Source: Podarcis raffonei (lineage: Eukaryota > Chordata > Lepidosauria > Squamata > Lacertidae). From it: DNA of 64,000 nucleotides. Below are positions 44,893 through 56,700 of the stretch, in pieces. The DNA lies in the NCBI RefSeq assembly GCF_027172205.1, contig NC_070604.1, positions 77,103,023 to 77,167,022 of the forward strand, written 5' to 3'. A program made the translations under genes and the position numbers. Below the pieces are notes generated by a model. That model was not told the DNA's origin. It worked only from the letters and a program-made list of their open reading frames with translations, and did no database searches. How positions within the stretch are numbered: position 1 is the first letter of the stretch; each line of letters begins with the position of its first letter.

Positions 44893-46129
44893 ATAATAAT
44901 AATTTAAGAACATAAGGATTTGCAAGCTGAGTCACACCAAAGTCTAGATGAGCAGTCTATCTCCAATTCAGTCTTTGGACACTCACATACAGGAACAACC
45001 TGCTATGAGAATGTCTGTGGATGCATTAAGCAAGCAGGTATTTGACAGGAGAGCTTATCTACAGCTGTTGAGTGTGTAAAGATATGAGGAAAGTAAGGGC
45101 CTAAAAGGAAGTGTATTATGCTCAGTTGCACACGGTCCTGAAGACCACAATGCCATTCTTAAGTTCATCCCCAGCATCAACTATTCAGGGGCATACTGCT
45201 TCTGATCCCGGAGGCTCTATTTAGCCATTATGTCTGATTGCAATTAATAAACATAGCTTTACAAAAGGAATAGACACTTTCATAGGATCATTGCCCTTTG
45301 TGAACCAAAATTCTATTCATGTCATCTCGTGTCTCCGCACAGCAAACATGCATGGAGAGAGCATGGGCAGTAGGCTGTGTAATATGCAGAATCCCATGCC
45401 ATTTCCCCCACTCCTAATTATAGCATGGAAGTCATAGCACAAATGGTGTTAATGTGGCATACCATTGATCACTGGAGCAGACCAGGAACTAGGGTAATTG
45501 GTGTAACTCTGCACAATTTTTTAAATATCGGCACACTTGGATGACCTTGCTTTCTTACCAAATACTAAAACACACACATTCATGTGCTCAATACTCCATA
45601 TCAGGGCTTACTTGACACAAGGTTGCAGAGTTCTGACCTCTGTCATCAGCAAAGGAAGACCATTGTGGCAAGAGGGAAACCAACCTGGTCCTACTGGCCA
45701 AAGACAGAGCAGCTGCAGGAGACTTTCTTCCCCTCTCTCTGCCAGAAAGAACACTGTGCTCCCACTGATGAATGACTGTGGGATGCAAAAGCAAGAGGAA
45801 AGGGCACTCTGGCCCCATCCATCAGCCAGAGGAGCAAGATCCATCAATTGCTATTCAAGCAAGAACACCATGAACATTAGATTGAACCTGGCCCCAATGC
45901 ATATGAATGCTTGTGGTTCAAAACTTTGGTCTGGCCTTGAAGAACCGATCTCCCTCCTCTGCCTTTCCCCATCCTTATGTCTCTTTTAAGTTTGTAAGCT
46001 AGATGAGGCATGTAAGCTATGGCCAGCTTCTCTTTCTGTCTCTCTTGATGAGAGGTGCTTCGAGAGACACTTAATTACCTGAAAAGTGGGATGAAAACAC
46101 AGCAAACAAATAAACATAACTACTTTGTT
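44893..46129. other. intergenic DNA, no gene recognised
   Basis: No exon or clear repeat is recognised. Confidence 0.4.
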
Positions 46130-46243
46130 ATATATGAAGCTGCCTTGTCTTGAGACATACCATTGCTCCACCTGGACCATTACAGTCTACTATGACTGGA
46201 GTAGTTCTCCAGGGTCCCAAGCAGAGGTCTTTTTCTAGCCTTC
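46130..46243 (-). mobile_element. truncated tRNA-derived SINE, minus strand
   Basis: GAAGCTGCCTTGTCTTGAGA, then CTCCAGGGTCCCAAGCAGAG, is the distal part of the SINE family at 22505-22668. The tRNA-like head is missing. Confidence 0.55.
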
Positions 46244-46783
46244 TTACCCCAGAGTCTAATGCTCATTGTTCATACACATACAGAGGCTTAAGAAGACAAA
46301 ACACAATTTGAAAGATTGTTAGGGCACACTTTTTTAATCCAGTCATTTGTGTTAATATACAAATACAGTCTGCATGTTTAGGCATTATTCTCATTCATAA
46401 ATAATTTGGCCTCCATACATTCACAGGCATGATACAAACAGAATCGTAAGTTACTAAGCACCAGGACTATTTGTTATTCGTCAGAAACCCAGAATTGCTC
46501 TAGAAACATAGTTCAGTGGGCCCCTCTTCGGCAGTCTACTGAACACCCAATGAGGAGTTTCTCTGTTAATTAAATGGCAGCTTCTTCAGTCTGCTGGATG
46601 AACAGTCCTGAGGGGGATTTTCTTGTGTGTATTTAAAAAAAAAAATCATACATACAATGACTGGAGATTGCAAAGCTGTTTTGTGTGTCACACACACAGA
46701 AAGAGAGAGCAAATAATTATACCGGCTATCCTTTGGCATAACTGCCCATATACCATGAATGCATATTAGACAATATGTTCAAG
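46244..46783. other. intergenic DNA, no gene recognised
   Basis: An A11 run near 46636 and a short CA run near 46690. Nothing else is recognised. Confidence 0.4.
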
Positions 46784-46919
46784 CAGGGATGGGAAATGTG
46801 TGGCCCTCCAGATGATGTTGGACTCCCAAATCACATCAGGCCCAGCCAGCATGAACAATGGATTGTGGGAGTTGTAGTTCAACAACTTCCAGAGGGCCAC
46901 GTATTTCACATCCCCACAC
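46784..46919. mobile_element. palindromic hAT-type MITE
   Basis: CAGGGATGGGAAATGTGTGG with GCCCTCCAGATG at the left is mirrored by AGAGGGCCACGTATTTCACA and TCCCCACAC at the right. GGGAGTTGTAGTTC lies in the inner arm. Confidence 0.75.
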
Positions 46920-47084
46920 TAAGCATCTTCTACACCACACTCTTTTAGAGATCAAAGGAAGATGAATTGCACTACGTGTGTCACACTCAGCTGAGCCCCG
47001 TTGCCATCCAGCCACTGTCAGCGAGAGGCAAAATTAATCATTTGCAAGATGTGATTTGCCCCACAACACTATGCATTGCGCCAC

Positions 47085-47210
47085 CCTTCTCCAACCAGAT
47101 GCCCTGAAGATGTTTTGAACTAAACTCACATCTGTTCTGGCCACCACAGCCATGCTGGCTGAGGCTGATGGGAGCTATAGTCTAAAATATCTGGAGGGCA
47201 CAGAGCTGCA
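47085..47210. mobile_element. palindromic hAT-type MITE, degraded
   Basis: CCTTCTCCAACCAGATGCCC at the left and ATCTGGAGGGCACAGAGCTG at the right, with TGATGGGAGCTATAGTC between: the same family as 57468-57582. Confidence 0.65.
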
Positions 47211-47419
47211 TCATATCAAGCAACTATTTGGACCAAACATTTCTACAGTGCTGGGCAAGGAAGTAATTTTTTCATATTACTTTTTTGGGGGGGGCAGCTA
47301 TCGGTACTCTCACAATTATGCTTCCTTTATCATTTTTATGGTGAAACCAGTTCTCAAGACCAGAGGGAACAGATCTCCAAAGGCCACAATTGTGAATTAA
47401 GGCCTTTAATACTTTTCAG

Positions 47420-48905
47420 CATACAATCCAGACGTTTTATTTTACATCTTTTTAAAGAACATTAGCTGTTTCTTCTTATAGTCCATGGAAAAATGTCCCC
47501 TGGTGTCATTAACTATGGTTCAGTGTCAATTATGCAATCCCAGTGTACAACATGGTGGGGATTTCACAATATGTTAGGCAGTATTAAATTTGCAGACATA
47601 ACACCTACCTATGCTTGAAAAGAATAAAAACCTAAACCCCTCTACCTACATTATACACAATCATACTGTGTGCAGAGCTACAGATGAGCCTGCTAGGAAT
47701 AGGCCTTGGTTATAGTTCCTACAGGTTTTCATTGTCTACTGCACACGTGCCTCTACTCCCAAACCCTAATTTTCACTTATGGTAACTCAAAAGCTCCTTG
47801 CTATTTATACAAGGTCACTTCTCACCCCTGGTGTACCCTTCATCACTTGATCACAAATGGGTAGTTTTTCACATCATGAACTCTCCAGGGGTTCCCTTTA
47901 TCAGGCTGATTTGGCAACATGTAAAACTACTCTCTGTTTTATTTGTTTTCAAGTCATTATTCTTGTTGATTACATAAGCAGTTATCAACCTAGATTTGAT
48001 GATACACCTTTCCTTCAATTAACACATCTGGTGGCAAGCCCCCCCCAAAAAAAATGTATAGAGGGCCATAATTGGATTGTGTGCATGCTTTTGACACAGC
48101 ACTTCCCACAGCTAATTTAACAATGCAGGTTTGGGTGGTGTTTTTTTTAGAAATCTGAATAACAGATTTGGCCCTATAGCTGCCAAGGAGCTGTGACAAA
48201 ACTGCAAAAAACAATCTCCAAGTGGAACAACAGTCCGTGCAACAACTGACATTCAATCCAATTCTCACCTGCCGCAAATGAGACAGGATTTGACTTTGAC
48301 AGCATTTGTATTTGACCACCATCTTTTATGTTTATAGATTTATCATTACCAAGAATCAGTAATGCACACAGGAACTGCTACACGTAAGACACTGAATTCC
48401 ATGCTCCTGCCAAGTTTTAATTTTCAGAAGAATTTTAAGCCACAAATTTTTGAAAAGAAGCATTTGCTGTAGTTTTTACAACCTTTTTTCAAGTTATCAA
48501 AGAGGGAATTATGCAAATTTGCTTTTTGTTTCTCAAACTGATTCTTCTCTTTCTGAAGGTCAATATAATAGAAGAACTAGGTGTATCTCATCATTTATAC
48601 TTCTGTAAAATACTTATCAGAAGCTATTCTTGATCATACTAATTATATTTAAATAGTTCATTAGCCTTTGGACCAAAACACACTTTGACACTAGATGAGC
48701 TCCTTTATCTAAATGCCACAACCAGACCTTGAGGAAAATATACTAGATGTGGTTCGTCTACTAAAGTACTTGCTTGAATTCTTCTCCCTTTGTCTTTGTC
48801 TCTCTTTTTTTAGGGCATAATTAGTTAAAGGGAATGTTCATGTATGTTTGAAAATGTGCACATGTATACATGACATGTTATACTAAAAGAATGAGAGAAT
48901 ACATT
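47420..48905 (-). other. EXOC8: probable EXOC8 3' untranslated region
   Basis: Directly follows the EXOC8 stop codon. A canonical AATAAA (plus-strand TTTATT, 47436-47441) and a nearby ATTAAA (47404-47409) mark a likely poly(A) site about 1.5 kb downstream. The block has no recognisable transposon, in contrast to its left flank. Signal use is inferred. Confidence 0.45.
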
Positions 48906-51900
48906 TCACACTACAGAGGTAGTACTTTCAGGATTAACACGCACCGGTTTCGAAGTATTCCTCAGATCTTGCAGCTGCTTAGCTGGTTTCCCTACTCCTT
49001 CCTCAAACCTCTTCTCCACAACAGGAAGGACAATTTCATGAAGGAAAGATGCATTCTGCCTGATGAATGCTTTTTTCTCAGGGTCCTGTTCACAGCGTAA
49101 ACTGTAATCAACATGCTGTATGGCCACAAGGATTATCTCCACCAGACTTTCCAGCAGAACCATATGCAGCTCTGGGAAGTACAGTTTGAGAGCTTCCTCC
49201 AAGAAGGTCATGGTCTGTTTGGTGAAAGCCACAACAGTATAGCTAAGATTTACCCAGCAGTCATCACCAGTGTACTGATCAAAATTGGTCACACCACAGC
49301 TCTTCATCTCCTCTCTAAGTTTTCCTAAAGCTTCAGGGGTCATCAAGTTCATTCTCCTCCACATCTCTTCAGAGTTACGATGTTTCGTAGCCTCCATTAT
49401 GATATCTTTGTAGCTCTGCAAAGCCCCTTTGATATCCTTCACTAGCAGGGTATGAATGATGAAGGTCAGATCCAAGCCAATCTCACTGAGCTGCTTGCAG
49501 TGTTCCTTTGCCACCTTCAATAACAAGTTACATGATTAATTTTACTACATCTTTAAGCAGGTGCACAACAGAGACACTCTAAAAGATAACTATTATCCCA
49601 TTATGAACAGCAGGAAAAACACATGACATACATTCAGGGTTCGAAATGAGCAGGACGCCAGGCACATTTTGTACCTTAAAGATTCTCCATTTGAGAGCAC
49701 CTCAAAAAGTCTGGGTGCCATTTTTTGCACCTGACTGACACTCAAGGGATACTGAAATGTATGTGCTTTGAAGCCTCAAAGTATATGTTAAAGATAGACA
49801 ATATGCTAAGGAGTTTAACAATAAAGGGTAGAGTGTTTTGAAAACTGAAGTATGGTACCAATATTTTTATTGTAAACACCAAATTTAACATGTCATTTCT
49901 GCTAAAAATGTGATATTAACAATGTGTCACTTATGTGAATTGTGTATTAATTCATGGTTATCAAAATATTAAATAAAAAGTGTTGCTGACCGCCCCACCC
50001 CACCCCGCCCAGTGGCAACTAGAAATTCTGTTTTGGTGCCCACAATCCAGGTCCCAGAAGGCATTTGGCTCCTAGCTTTTCTATCCAAGTTTCTAACACT
50101 ATATACATTATGGAGAAGAAGATATGACCCAGCATTAATCCCTACCATTAATCCCTACCTCAGAAAAAGGCAGTCTGTATCCCAGAGTGGGAAACATTTG
50201 TTATCCAGAGGGTTGCATTCCCTTGTGAAGAACCTTTAGGGGGGTGTCATATGCCAGTGATGTGCATGACAAGAGACAAAAGGGCCCGAGCAATGGCTGT
50301 GACCCTTACTTTTGTACAGTAAGCTGCAACCCAACAACACAAAACTTGGCGATTCTACACATCTCTCCATCTAGGCAAGCAGGAGGCATTGTCAATACAG
50401 TCATACCTTGGGTTACAGACACTTCAGGTTGCGTGTTTTCGGACTGCGCACCACACCGAACTCGGAAGTACCGGGACAGGTTACTTCTGGGTTCCAGTGC
50501 TTTGCGCATGCACAGAAGCGCAACCTGCGTGTGCACAGATGCGGAGCTGCGGGTTGCAAACACTGCAGGTTGCAAACGTGCCTCCCGCATGGATTACGTT
50601 TGCGACCCGAGCGTCCACTGTAATACATTTCTACCAGGCAAAAGCATTTAAGGAGGATGTGGAGCAGAGCAGGTAAGGGGTATGGCCTGCGAAAGGGATG
50701 TGGCTTCAAGAGAGTCCAGAGGCACCTGGAGGTCACAAGCAGACCCTGGGCAACAGGTCCACTACCCTTGCTGTATCACACTGGATGGAGCAGCAGGTTA
50801 ACACAAGGTTATCCAGGCTGTCTCTTTCCTTGCAGGATAGGATCAGCCATGACAGTCTCCTTCACCTACATAAAGCAAAGACATGAGATCACCTTTTCCC
50901 ACTAATCAGGGCAGCTCACTGGAGGAGCAGGTTGCACAGCAATTCTGTCCACACAAACTTCTCCAAACTTGGGTAAAAGTAATTGCTCAGAACACATTTA
51001 TTTATTTACTGCATCTTTGTCCCACCTTTTTCTCTAAGGAGCTCAAGGTGGCATACATGGTTTCCCCCCTCCTTTAATCCCCCGCAGCAGCCTGCCCACT
51101 ATTGTTCCTAGTTTATTTGGGACTGCCACATGATTAGGGCAGGAAGCGGGTGTGGGCCCCTACACTCCTCACTGTTTTTGCTGGCTGTAGGGAGGAGGCA
51201 CCTTGGATATCCAGTACAGACTGCCTTTTCCTGAAAAACAAGTAACAACTCCGGAAGGTCTCAATGCCCAAATATAGCAAAATATACTTTGATCAGATAG
51301 ATAAAATCTGTAAAGTCATGCCATAGCTGTCAACGTTTCCCTTTTTTTAAGGGAAATTCCCTTATTCTGAATAGGATTCCTCACAAGAAAAGGGAAAAGT
51401 TGACAGCTATGAGTCATGCCACACAACTCGCCCTTTCTGTTGTTCCTAATCTTAAAGGGGAAGGGCTCCTTTGTGCTAGAAAAGCAAGAAATGCTTGTGT
51501 TGCTCTCCTTCAGAATTAAGCAAAAAGCACTCTAACATTATAAGAGAGTTGAAAAGGGAGAGAGGCTCCGAGTGATGGAGAATGTGGAGTACAGGATAGC
51601 TAATGCTTCTACTGCAATAAATTATTTACACAGCTACTTTACAAACAGAACACCCCATTTCAGGACTGGGAACTGGACTAAATGACTCACTGGTTTCCTC
51701 CTTGCCCTATATTCTATGACATTATCTGGAAAACTGAAGTAATTAATGTATAAGAATGAAATTGTGGTCATCCAGTGCATGTGTGACTGAGCATAATACA
51801 CCCACATTTGGGCCTATATTTTCCTCATACCTTCACACACTCGGCAGCAGTGGATAAGCTCTCCTTACTGTCAAACACCTGCTTGCTAAATGCATCCACA

Positions 51901-53381
51901 AACATCCTCATAGCAGATCGGGCCCAGACAACAAAGGCAGAATAACATCCACTGTTGCCTGCAAAGTCTGTCTCGAACTCCCGTGCAGTCTCTAACAGGC
52001 TGGTGAAGAAGACATGGCAGAGCTTGTGAATATACAGCAGAGTGGCACCTTCAATGCGCAACTGGCGGATGGCTGTGTGTACTGCAGCTTCCCTGTTCCT
52101 CAAGAAAAGTTCACATGCTTTGGTTGATTGACCCAAGCGGATGAGCTGAGAAACAGCTCGGCGGGTAGCTCTAGGCCCACCCCGTAGAGACCTATCTGGA
52201 GAAAGTTCAAACACAAGCACATCCGTGAGCTGTCGGACTCTTTCGTCCACTTTTGTTCGTAGTTCCCTGACTGGCTGGGTCACAGGCTTATCTCCCAGGT
52301 ACTCATTCAGTTTATCTAGCAAATCAACTGCCCCTTCAAAGTCTCTCTGAGCAATGCAGACATCCAGATCCTCGGGCAGCTCCTGAATCCATTCTAGGGA
52401 CAAATCCACCACTTCTTCTTCTGGTGTTGCCTCCTCTTCATCCTCCTCCTCAAAAGGATTGGTGGCTTCTGGAGGGGAGGGGGGAGGGGCCCGCACTGGG
52501 GCCTCCTGCTCCAGCCGCCGCTTCTCACTGAGGACCCGATTCCTCTTGGTCTCCTCCAACACTTCCAGCCACTCTTTCTTGATCTTGGCGTTCTCCGCTT
52601 GGAAGATACGGCTCTCGGGGAACATGAGCAGCTTGAACATGTCCTTCATGGGTGGGTTGTCCTTGACGTTGACCACCGCCAGCCCATCCAGCGGGTAAAG
52701 GGCATCGTACCGGTATGCGCCACGCCGGTTGGGGAGCCACGCCGCCACGAGCAGGCAGTCGTTCATGAGGAAGGCGTGCACCCTCTGGACCTGCACCATG
52801 TGGTCGGCATCATACTCCACGAGGTCCCCGTTGTAGACCAAGTACTTGCCGGGGCTCTCCGGCAGCAGGTCGCGGCAGCCCTCCACCTTCTCCAGGAGGG
52901 TGGTGAGGGTACGCTGGCGGCCCTCCTCGCTGGCAGCGTTGTCTTTGGCCGAGAGGGCCAGGAAGGGGTTGGTGTGGGGGTCGGCGGCGGCCCGCCGGGC
53001 GCCCCCCAGGGCCGGGTCGTCTCGGTCGGCGGCGCTGGCCTGCTGCAGGAGGGCCTGGGTGACGGCCTCCATGATGCCCTTCTGCTCGGTGAGGATGTGG
53101 CTCAGCTGGTACATCTCGCTCTCCAGGTAGCTGATCTCGCGCGCCGTCTCGATGAACTGCCGGTAGTTCTGGTAGACGTTGCGCTTGAGGCTCTGCGCCG
53201 TTTCCTCGCTCAGCGCCTGGATGCGCTGCCGGTGCTCCTGCAAGTCCCGGTCGCCGTCCGACTGCTGAGACAGCTGCTTCACGTACTCCTCCGCCGCGTA
53301 GCTGCCGGACTCCAGCTGCCGCCTCAGACGGCTCCCACCGCCGCCGCCGCCCGCAGCCCCCTCGCCCACAGACAGCGCCAT
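48906..53381 (-). CDS. EXOC8: exocyst complex component 8 (Exo84), 2 exons
   Basis: Exons (minus strand): 51831-53381 (517 codons) and 48906-49514 (202 codons plus stop), total 719 residues against about 725 in human. EXOC8 is the Exo84 subunit of the octameric exocyst, which tethers post-Golgi vesicles to the plasma membrane and binds RalA through its PH domain. Visible parts: a Gly-rich N-terminus; the coiled Vps51-like segment with YVKQLSQQSDGDRDLQEHRQ; the PH domain from about residue 170 to 280 (YLVYNGDLVEYDADHMVQVQ to FQAENAKIKKEWLEVLEE); an acidic linker with NPFEEEDEEEATPEEE; and the helical C-terminal cullin-repeat-like region ending in NPESTTSVV. The start was chosen at MALSVGE because SRLRRQLESG aligns right after it. 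The frame is intact. The oddity is the phase-0 intron between ECVK and VAKEHC. Confidence 0.96.
50396..50622. mobile_element. Tc1/mariner-type MITE (TA-flanked)
   Basis: Left end TACAGTCATACCTTGGGTTA and right end GACCCGAGCGTCCACTGTA with TA edges. CpG-rich interior with GCGCATGCACAGAAGCGCAA. Same broad family as 44295-44501. Confidence 0.72.
50995..51085 (-). mobile_element. LINE-like 3' tail fragment
   Basis: TTTATTTATTTACTGCATC followed by AAGGAGCTCAAGGTGGCATA is, on the minus strand, a typical reptile LINE 3' end closing in an (AAAT)n tail. It is too short to assign a family. Confidence 0.45.
51322..51411. mobile_element. 90-bp hAT-type MITE with perfect target duplication
   Basis: Terminal inverted repeats CATAGCTGTCAAC / GTTGACAGCTATG, extending into TTTCCCTTTTT / AAAAGGGAAAA. 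Flanked by a perfect 8-bp duplication AGTCATGC (51314-51321 and 51412-51419). Confidence 0.85.
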
Positions 53382-53748
53382 GTCCGAACCCGGAGCAACG
53401 AGAGAGCGGAGCGAGGGGCAGAGAGGAAGCAGGCCAGCGCCAAACGCCTAGCCGCAAAAGCGCCTGCGCCGGACGCTGACGACCTCGCGAGCGCGACGGA
53501 AGAGAGAGGGCGTGGAGCTGCCGGCGCAACGGCGAACCAGACCCAGCGAGTAGAGCTACACACGGGGAGGTACTTCCGGGCTTAGCGGGGCCCCGCGCAA
53601 GCGCGTAACGAAACCTGAGTGGATGGGGATGGATGGAGGAGAAAGGGAGGCGCGCCTCTGTACTCCTCCTAGGGCAAGTTGTTTGGCGCATGCGCCGGAG
53701 TTTGAAGAGTTCGCGACCGGCGGCTGGCTGGCATTCTGCCTGGGCGAG
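53382..53748. promoter_or_regulatory. EXOC8-SPRTN bidirectional CpG promoter
   Basis: 367 bp separate the divergent start codons of EXOC8 (minus) and SPRTN (plus). The interval is CpG-dense and lacks a TATA box. Visible sites: an ETS-like ACTTCCGG at 53572-53579, and a perfect palindrome GGCGCATGCGCC at 53685-53696 that holds an NRF1-type GCGCATGCGC. The same head-to-head arrangement is found in mammals. Sites are recognised by eye and not shown to be bound. Confidence 0.75.
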
Positions 53749-56700
53749 ATGGACGGCGACTTCTTGCTGGCCCTCCGGCTGCAGGCGGAGTGGGAGGCAG
53801 AGGACGGGGAAGCTCAGGGGGCCAAGGCGGTGGCCGCCGCCGCCTCCCCTGCCGCCTCGCCCGGTTCCCCGGCGCGGCCGCTCTCCGTCGTGGACAGCGC
53901 CTGGGAGCTGCTGGACCCGAGCCCCGACGTGCGAGGCCTCTTCCTGCAGTTCAACGAGACCCTCTTCTGGGGCCGCCTGGCAGCCGTGGAAGTGAAGTGG
54001 AGCCCGCGCATGACGCTGTACGGGGAAGGCGCTGCGGGACGAGGCAGAGGCGGCTCTGAATCGCCCTGAATGTTGCCCTTAAGGCTGTTACTCGCTCTGG
54101 GACCTGGGGGGCGGGGCGGGTAACAAATGCTAAAAAAATCATGATAATAATAGTGGTTTTTTGTTTGCTAAAAATGTTTAGGGGTACTCTCATTTTGACT
54201 CAAGAGACTTTGATCTAGTTTTGGTCTTGCTCCAGGTGGCATGAGCCCTGTATTCACAAGCACACAGTCAGAAAACAGCTTCTCTGTACAGTGGTACCTC
54301 GGGTTAAGTACTTAATTCGTTCCGGAGGTCCGTACTTAACCTGAAACTGTTCTTAACCTGAAGCACCACTTTAGCTAATGGGGCCTCCCGCTGCCGCCGC
54401 ACCGCCGGAGCCCGATTTCTGTTCTCATCCTGAAGCAAAGTTATTAACCTGAAGCACTATTTCTGGGTTAGCGGAGTCTGTAACCTGAAGCGTATGTAAC
54501 CTGAAGCGTATGTAACCTGAGGTACCACTGTATTTGTATACTGTGTGTGGGCTCCTGGTGCTTGTTTACAACTTGAGGAGCATATTGTATTCTGTCTTTT
54601 ATCTGACCTTTGTGAGAGATGCAGTTCTTATAGGAGAGGGCGAGTTGTGACCCCCCCCCCCAGATATTGCTGTATCCTGACAATTCTCCATGCTGAATGA
54701 AACTGGAATCCAACAATATGTGGAGGGCCGCAGGTTTCCTGCACTACATGGTATCACAAATTTAAAAATCAATAACTTGTTATGTCTCCTAGCATACTTG
54801 CTGCAGTGTGATGACATTATTTGTAAACTAAATATTCTAACTCAAATTGTAACAGAATTGGAGAAAGTGCCTGCTTTCTTACCTCTCAGGAGGTCTAGTC
54901 CAGCCACTAGCAGTGGGACCTAATGTTTAATAAGAGTACCTAATGCTTAGCAAGTATTGTTTGTGTCTCAGTAAACAATTTGCCTTTCTTATTTGTATTT
55001 CTAGGTGTGCAGGAGTTTGCTGCTATGAAGGCCGTGGTGGAATGTGCTCCATCCGGCTCAGTGAACCACTTTTGAAGTTGCGGCCAAGAAAGGATCTTGT
55101 AGAGGTATTCGTCTTTTGTATATAGATATGAACCCAAACATGTGCATTTCTTGCAGCTGATATGTACATTCCTAAAGTCAAGTGTATCTTGTAGTTTTGG
55201 AAACAAACATGTTTACCAGTTCTGTAAATAGCTATCTTGCAGCTACTTCTGCAAAGACAGGAGAAGCAAGCAGCTCCTTGCTGCTTGCAGAGACTTCTCC
55301 ATCCTCTCCTGTCCTTTAGTGGTATTTTTTACCCATCATTTCCGCTTATAATGTAAATGTCTCCTTGAAATATTGTGTTTATTTCTCACAAAATATTTCT
55401 ATGTGATACCAGCATAGGGTGCAGTAATATAAATAAAATCAACTGATACAATTAGAAGCATAAAAGTAAAAGGAACAGATAAAATCACACCAAAAGATAA
55501 AATCACAGCAATCAATCAAAATCTAACTATGTAGTTGACCCTCCCTCCCCCTGAAAAGTCTGGTGGAATAGGGGTGTTTTCAGCTGATCCCCAAAACTGT
55601 TCTGTGTTTTAAGGGGGAGGGTATTCCATAGTTGGACTGCCAGTACAGAATAAGCCCTCTTTGCTGCATAACAGGTGCCCCTCAGATGCTTACTGTAACA
55701 ACCAGGGAGGCATCAGCTACTGATCTTAACACATGGAAGTATTGGTGTGGGAGGAAACAGCTCTTCAAATGTCTGTGTCCCAAATTAAGATTTTATGAAG
55801 CTGGGATCATGTCTGACGTATCCCAGAGAATGGAAAACTGGAAGCAAGAAGATTTTAAGGCTTATTTTTTAATTAACTACCATTTCTTATCATAGCCAAC
55901 TTAACAGTAAGTAATCAAATGTTTTATGTTAGGACATAGCAATTTAAGTAATCGTGTAATATTTTTAATTTCAGACCCTGTTACATGAAATGATTCATGC
56001 CTTGTTATTTGTCACTAATAATGACAAAGATCATGAATCCCATGGCCCGGAATTCTGCAAACACATGCATCGGATAAACCGCCTAACTGGAGCCAATATT
56101 ACAGTAAGCATTCTGTGTAACGAACACTAGTTTGTAGATTTGTAAAACTGATTTTGGAATATAAAATGAATCTTTTAAATGTTTAGATTTAAAAGATACT
56201 GCGGCAAACAAGCACACTGGAGTCAGTGGTTATTTTGACATCGGTAACTTGCAGTGTAAAATCAAATATATCAAGCTAATCACCAGATTTCTTCTGATTT
56301 TGATAAGGTGTGAACTGCAAGTTTTGGCCATAATCCAGAAAACTTGAATTAGCATAGAGAATCTCTGAAGTGTACTCTGGCCTGGTCCAGACATTGCAGC
56401 CAAATCATGGTTTAGTTGTCAGGAGCATGCTGCAGGCTCTCTCCTTCTGTATCACTAATGAATGGTGATCCCATCTCCCACTTCCTGCTTTGTTGTAACC
56501 AAAGTGCAGTGTCACAGGTGGAAGGCCACACTCCAGAGTTGCACTTTGGGAAGGGCGTTTGGAAGCCGCCCTGAACATCTTGGTTAAAGCGACTTTTATT
56601 ATAAATGAGGGAATATGTTTTCTCCAGCATACAATACCCTTCCGAGACTGTGCTCTTTCTTGTACAGTAAAAATCAACACTGCTGTCCTCTTCCCCAGTT

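Larger units (their letters stand above)
49515..51830 (-). other. EXOC8 intron (2.3 kb, phase 0)
   Basis: On the minus strand exon 1 ends GTGTGAAG|GTATGAGG and exon 2 begins after TTGTTATTGAAG|GTGGC. Removing it restores the conserved ECVKVAKEHC junction exactly. The pyrimidine tract is weak. The intron contains a mariner-type MITE (50396-50622), a LINE tail fragment (about 50995-51085) and a 90-bp hAT MITE (51322-51411). Confidence 0.9.

Noticed and set aside
44893-48905. GNPAT, expected beside the EXOC8 3' end by mammalian synteny
   Set aside because: No acyltransferase coding sequence is recognisable on either strand between RHOU and EXOC8.
52599-53585. A 328-codon open frame on the plus strand opposite EXOC8 exon 1
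   Set aside because: It is the antisense shadow of a GC-rich coding exon, with low-complexity Val/Leu/Gln composition and no family resemblance.
53623-53748. Upstream in-frame ATG for SPRTN
   Set aside because: The 42 extra residues are not seen in mammalian SPRTN and cover the promoter palindrome. MDGDFLLALRLQ is the conserved start.
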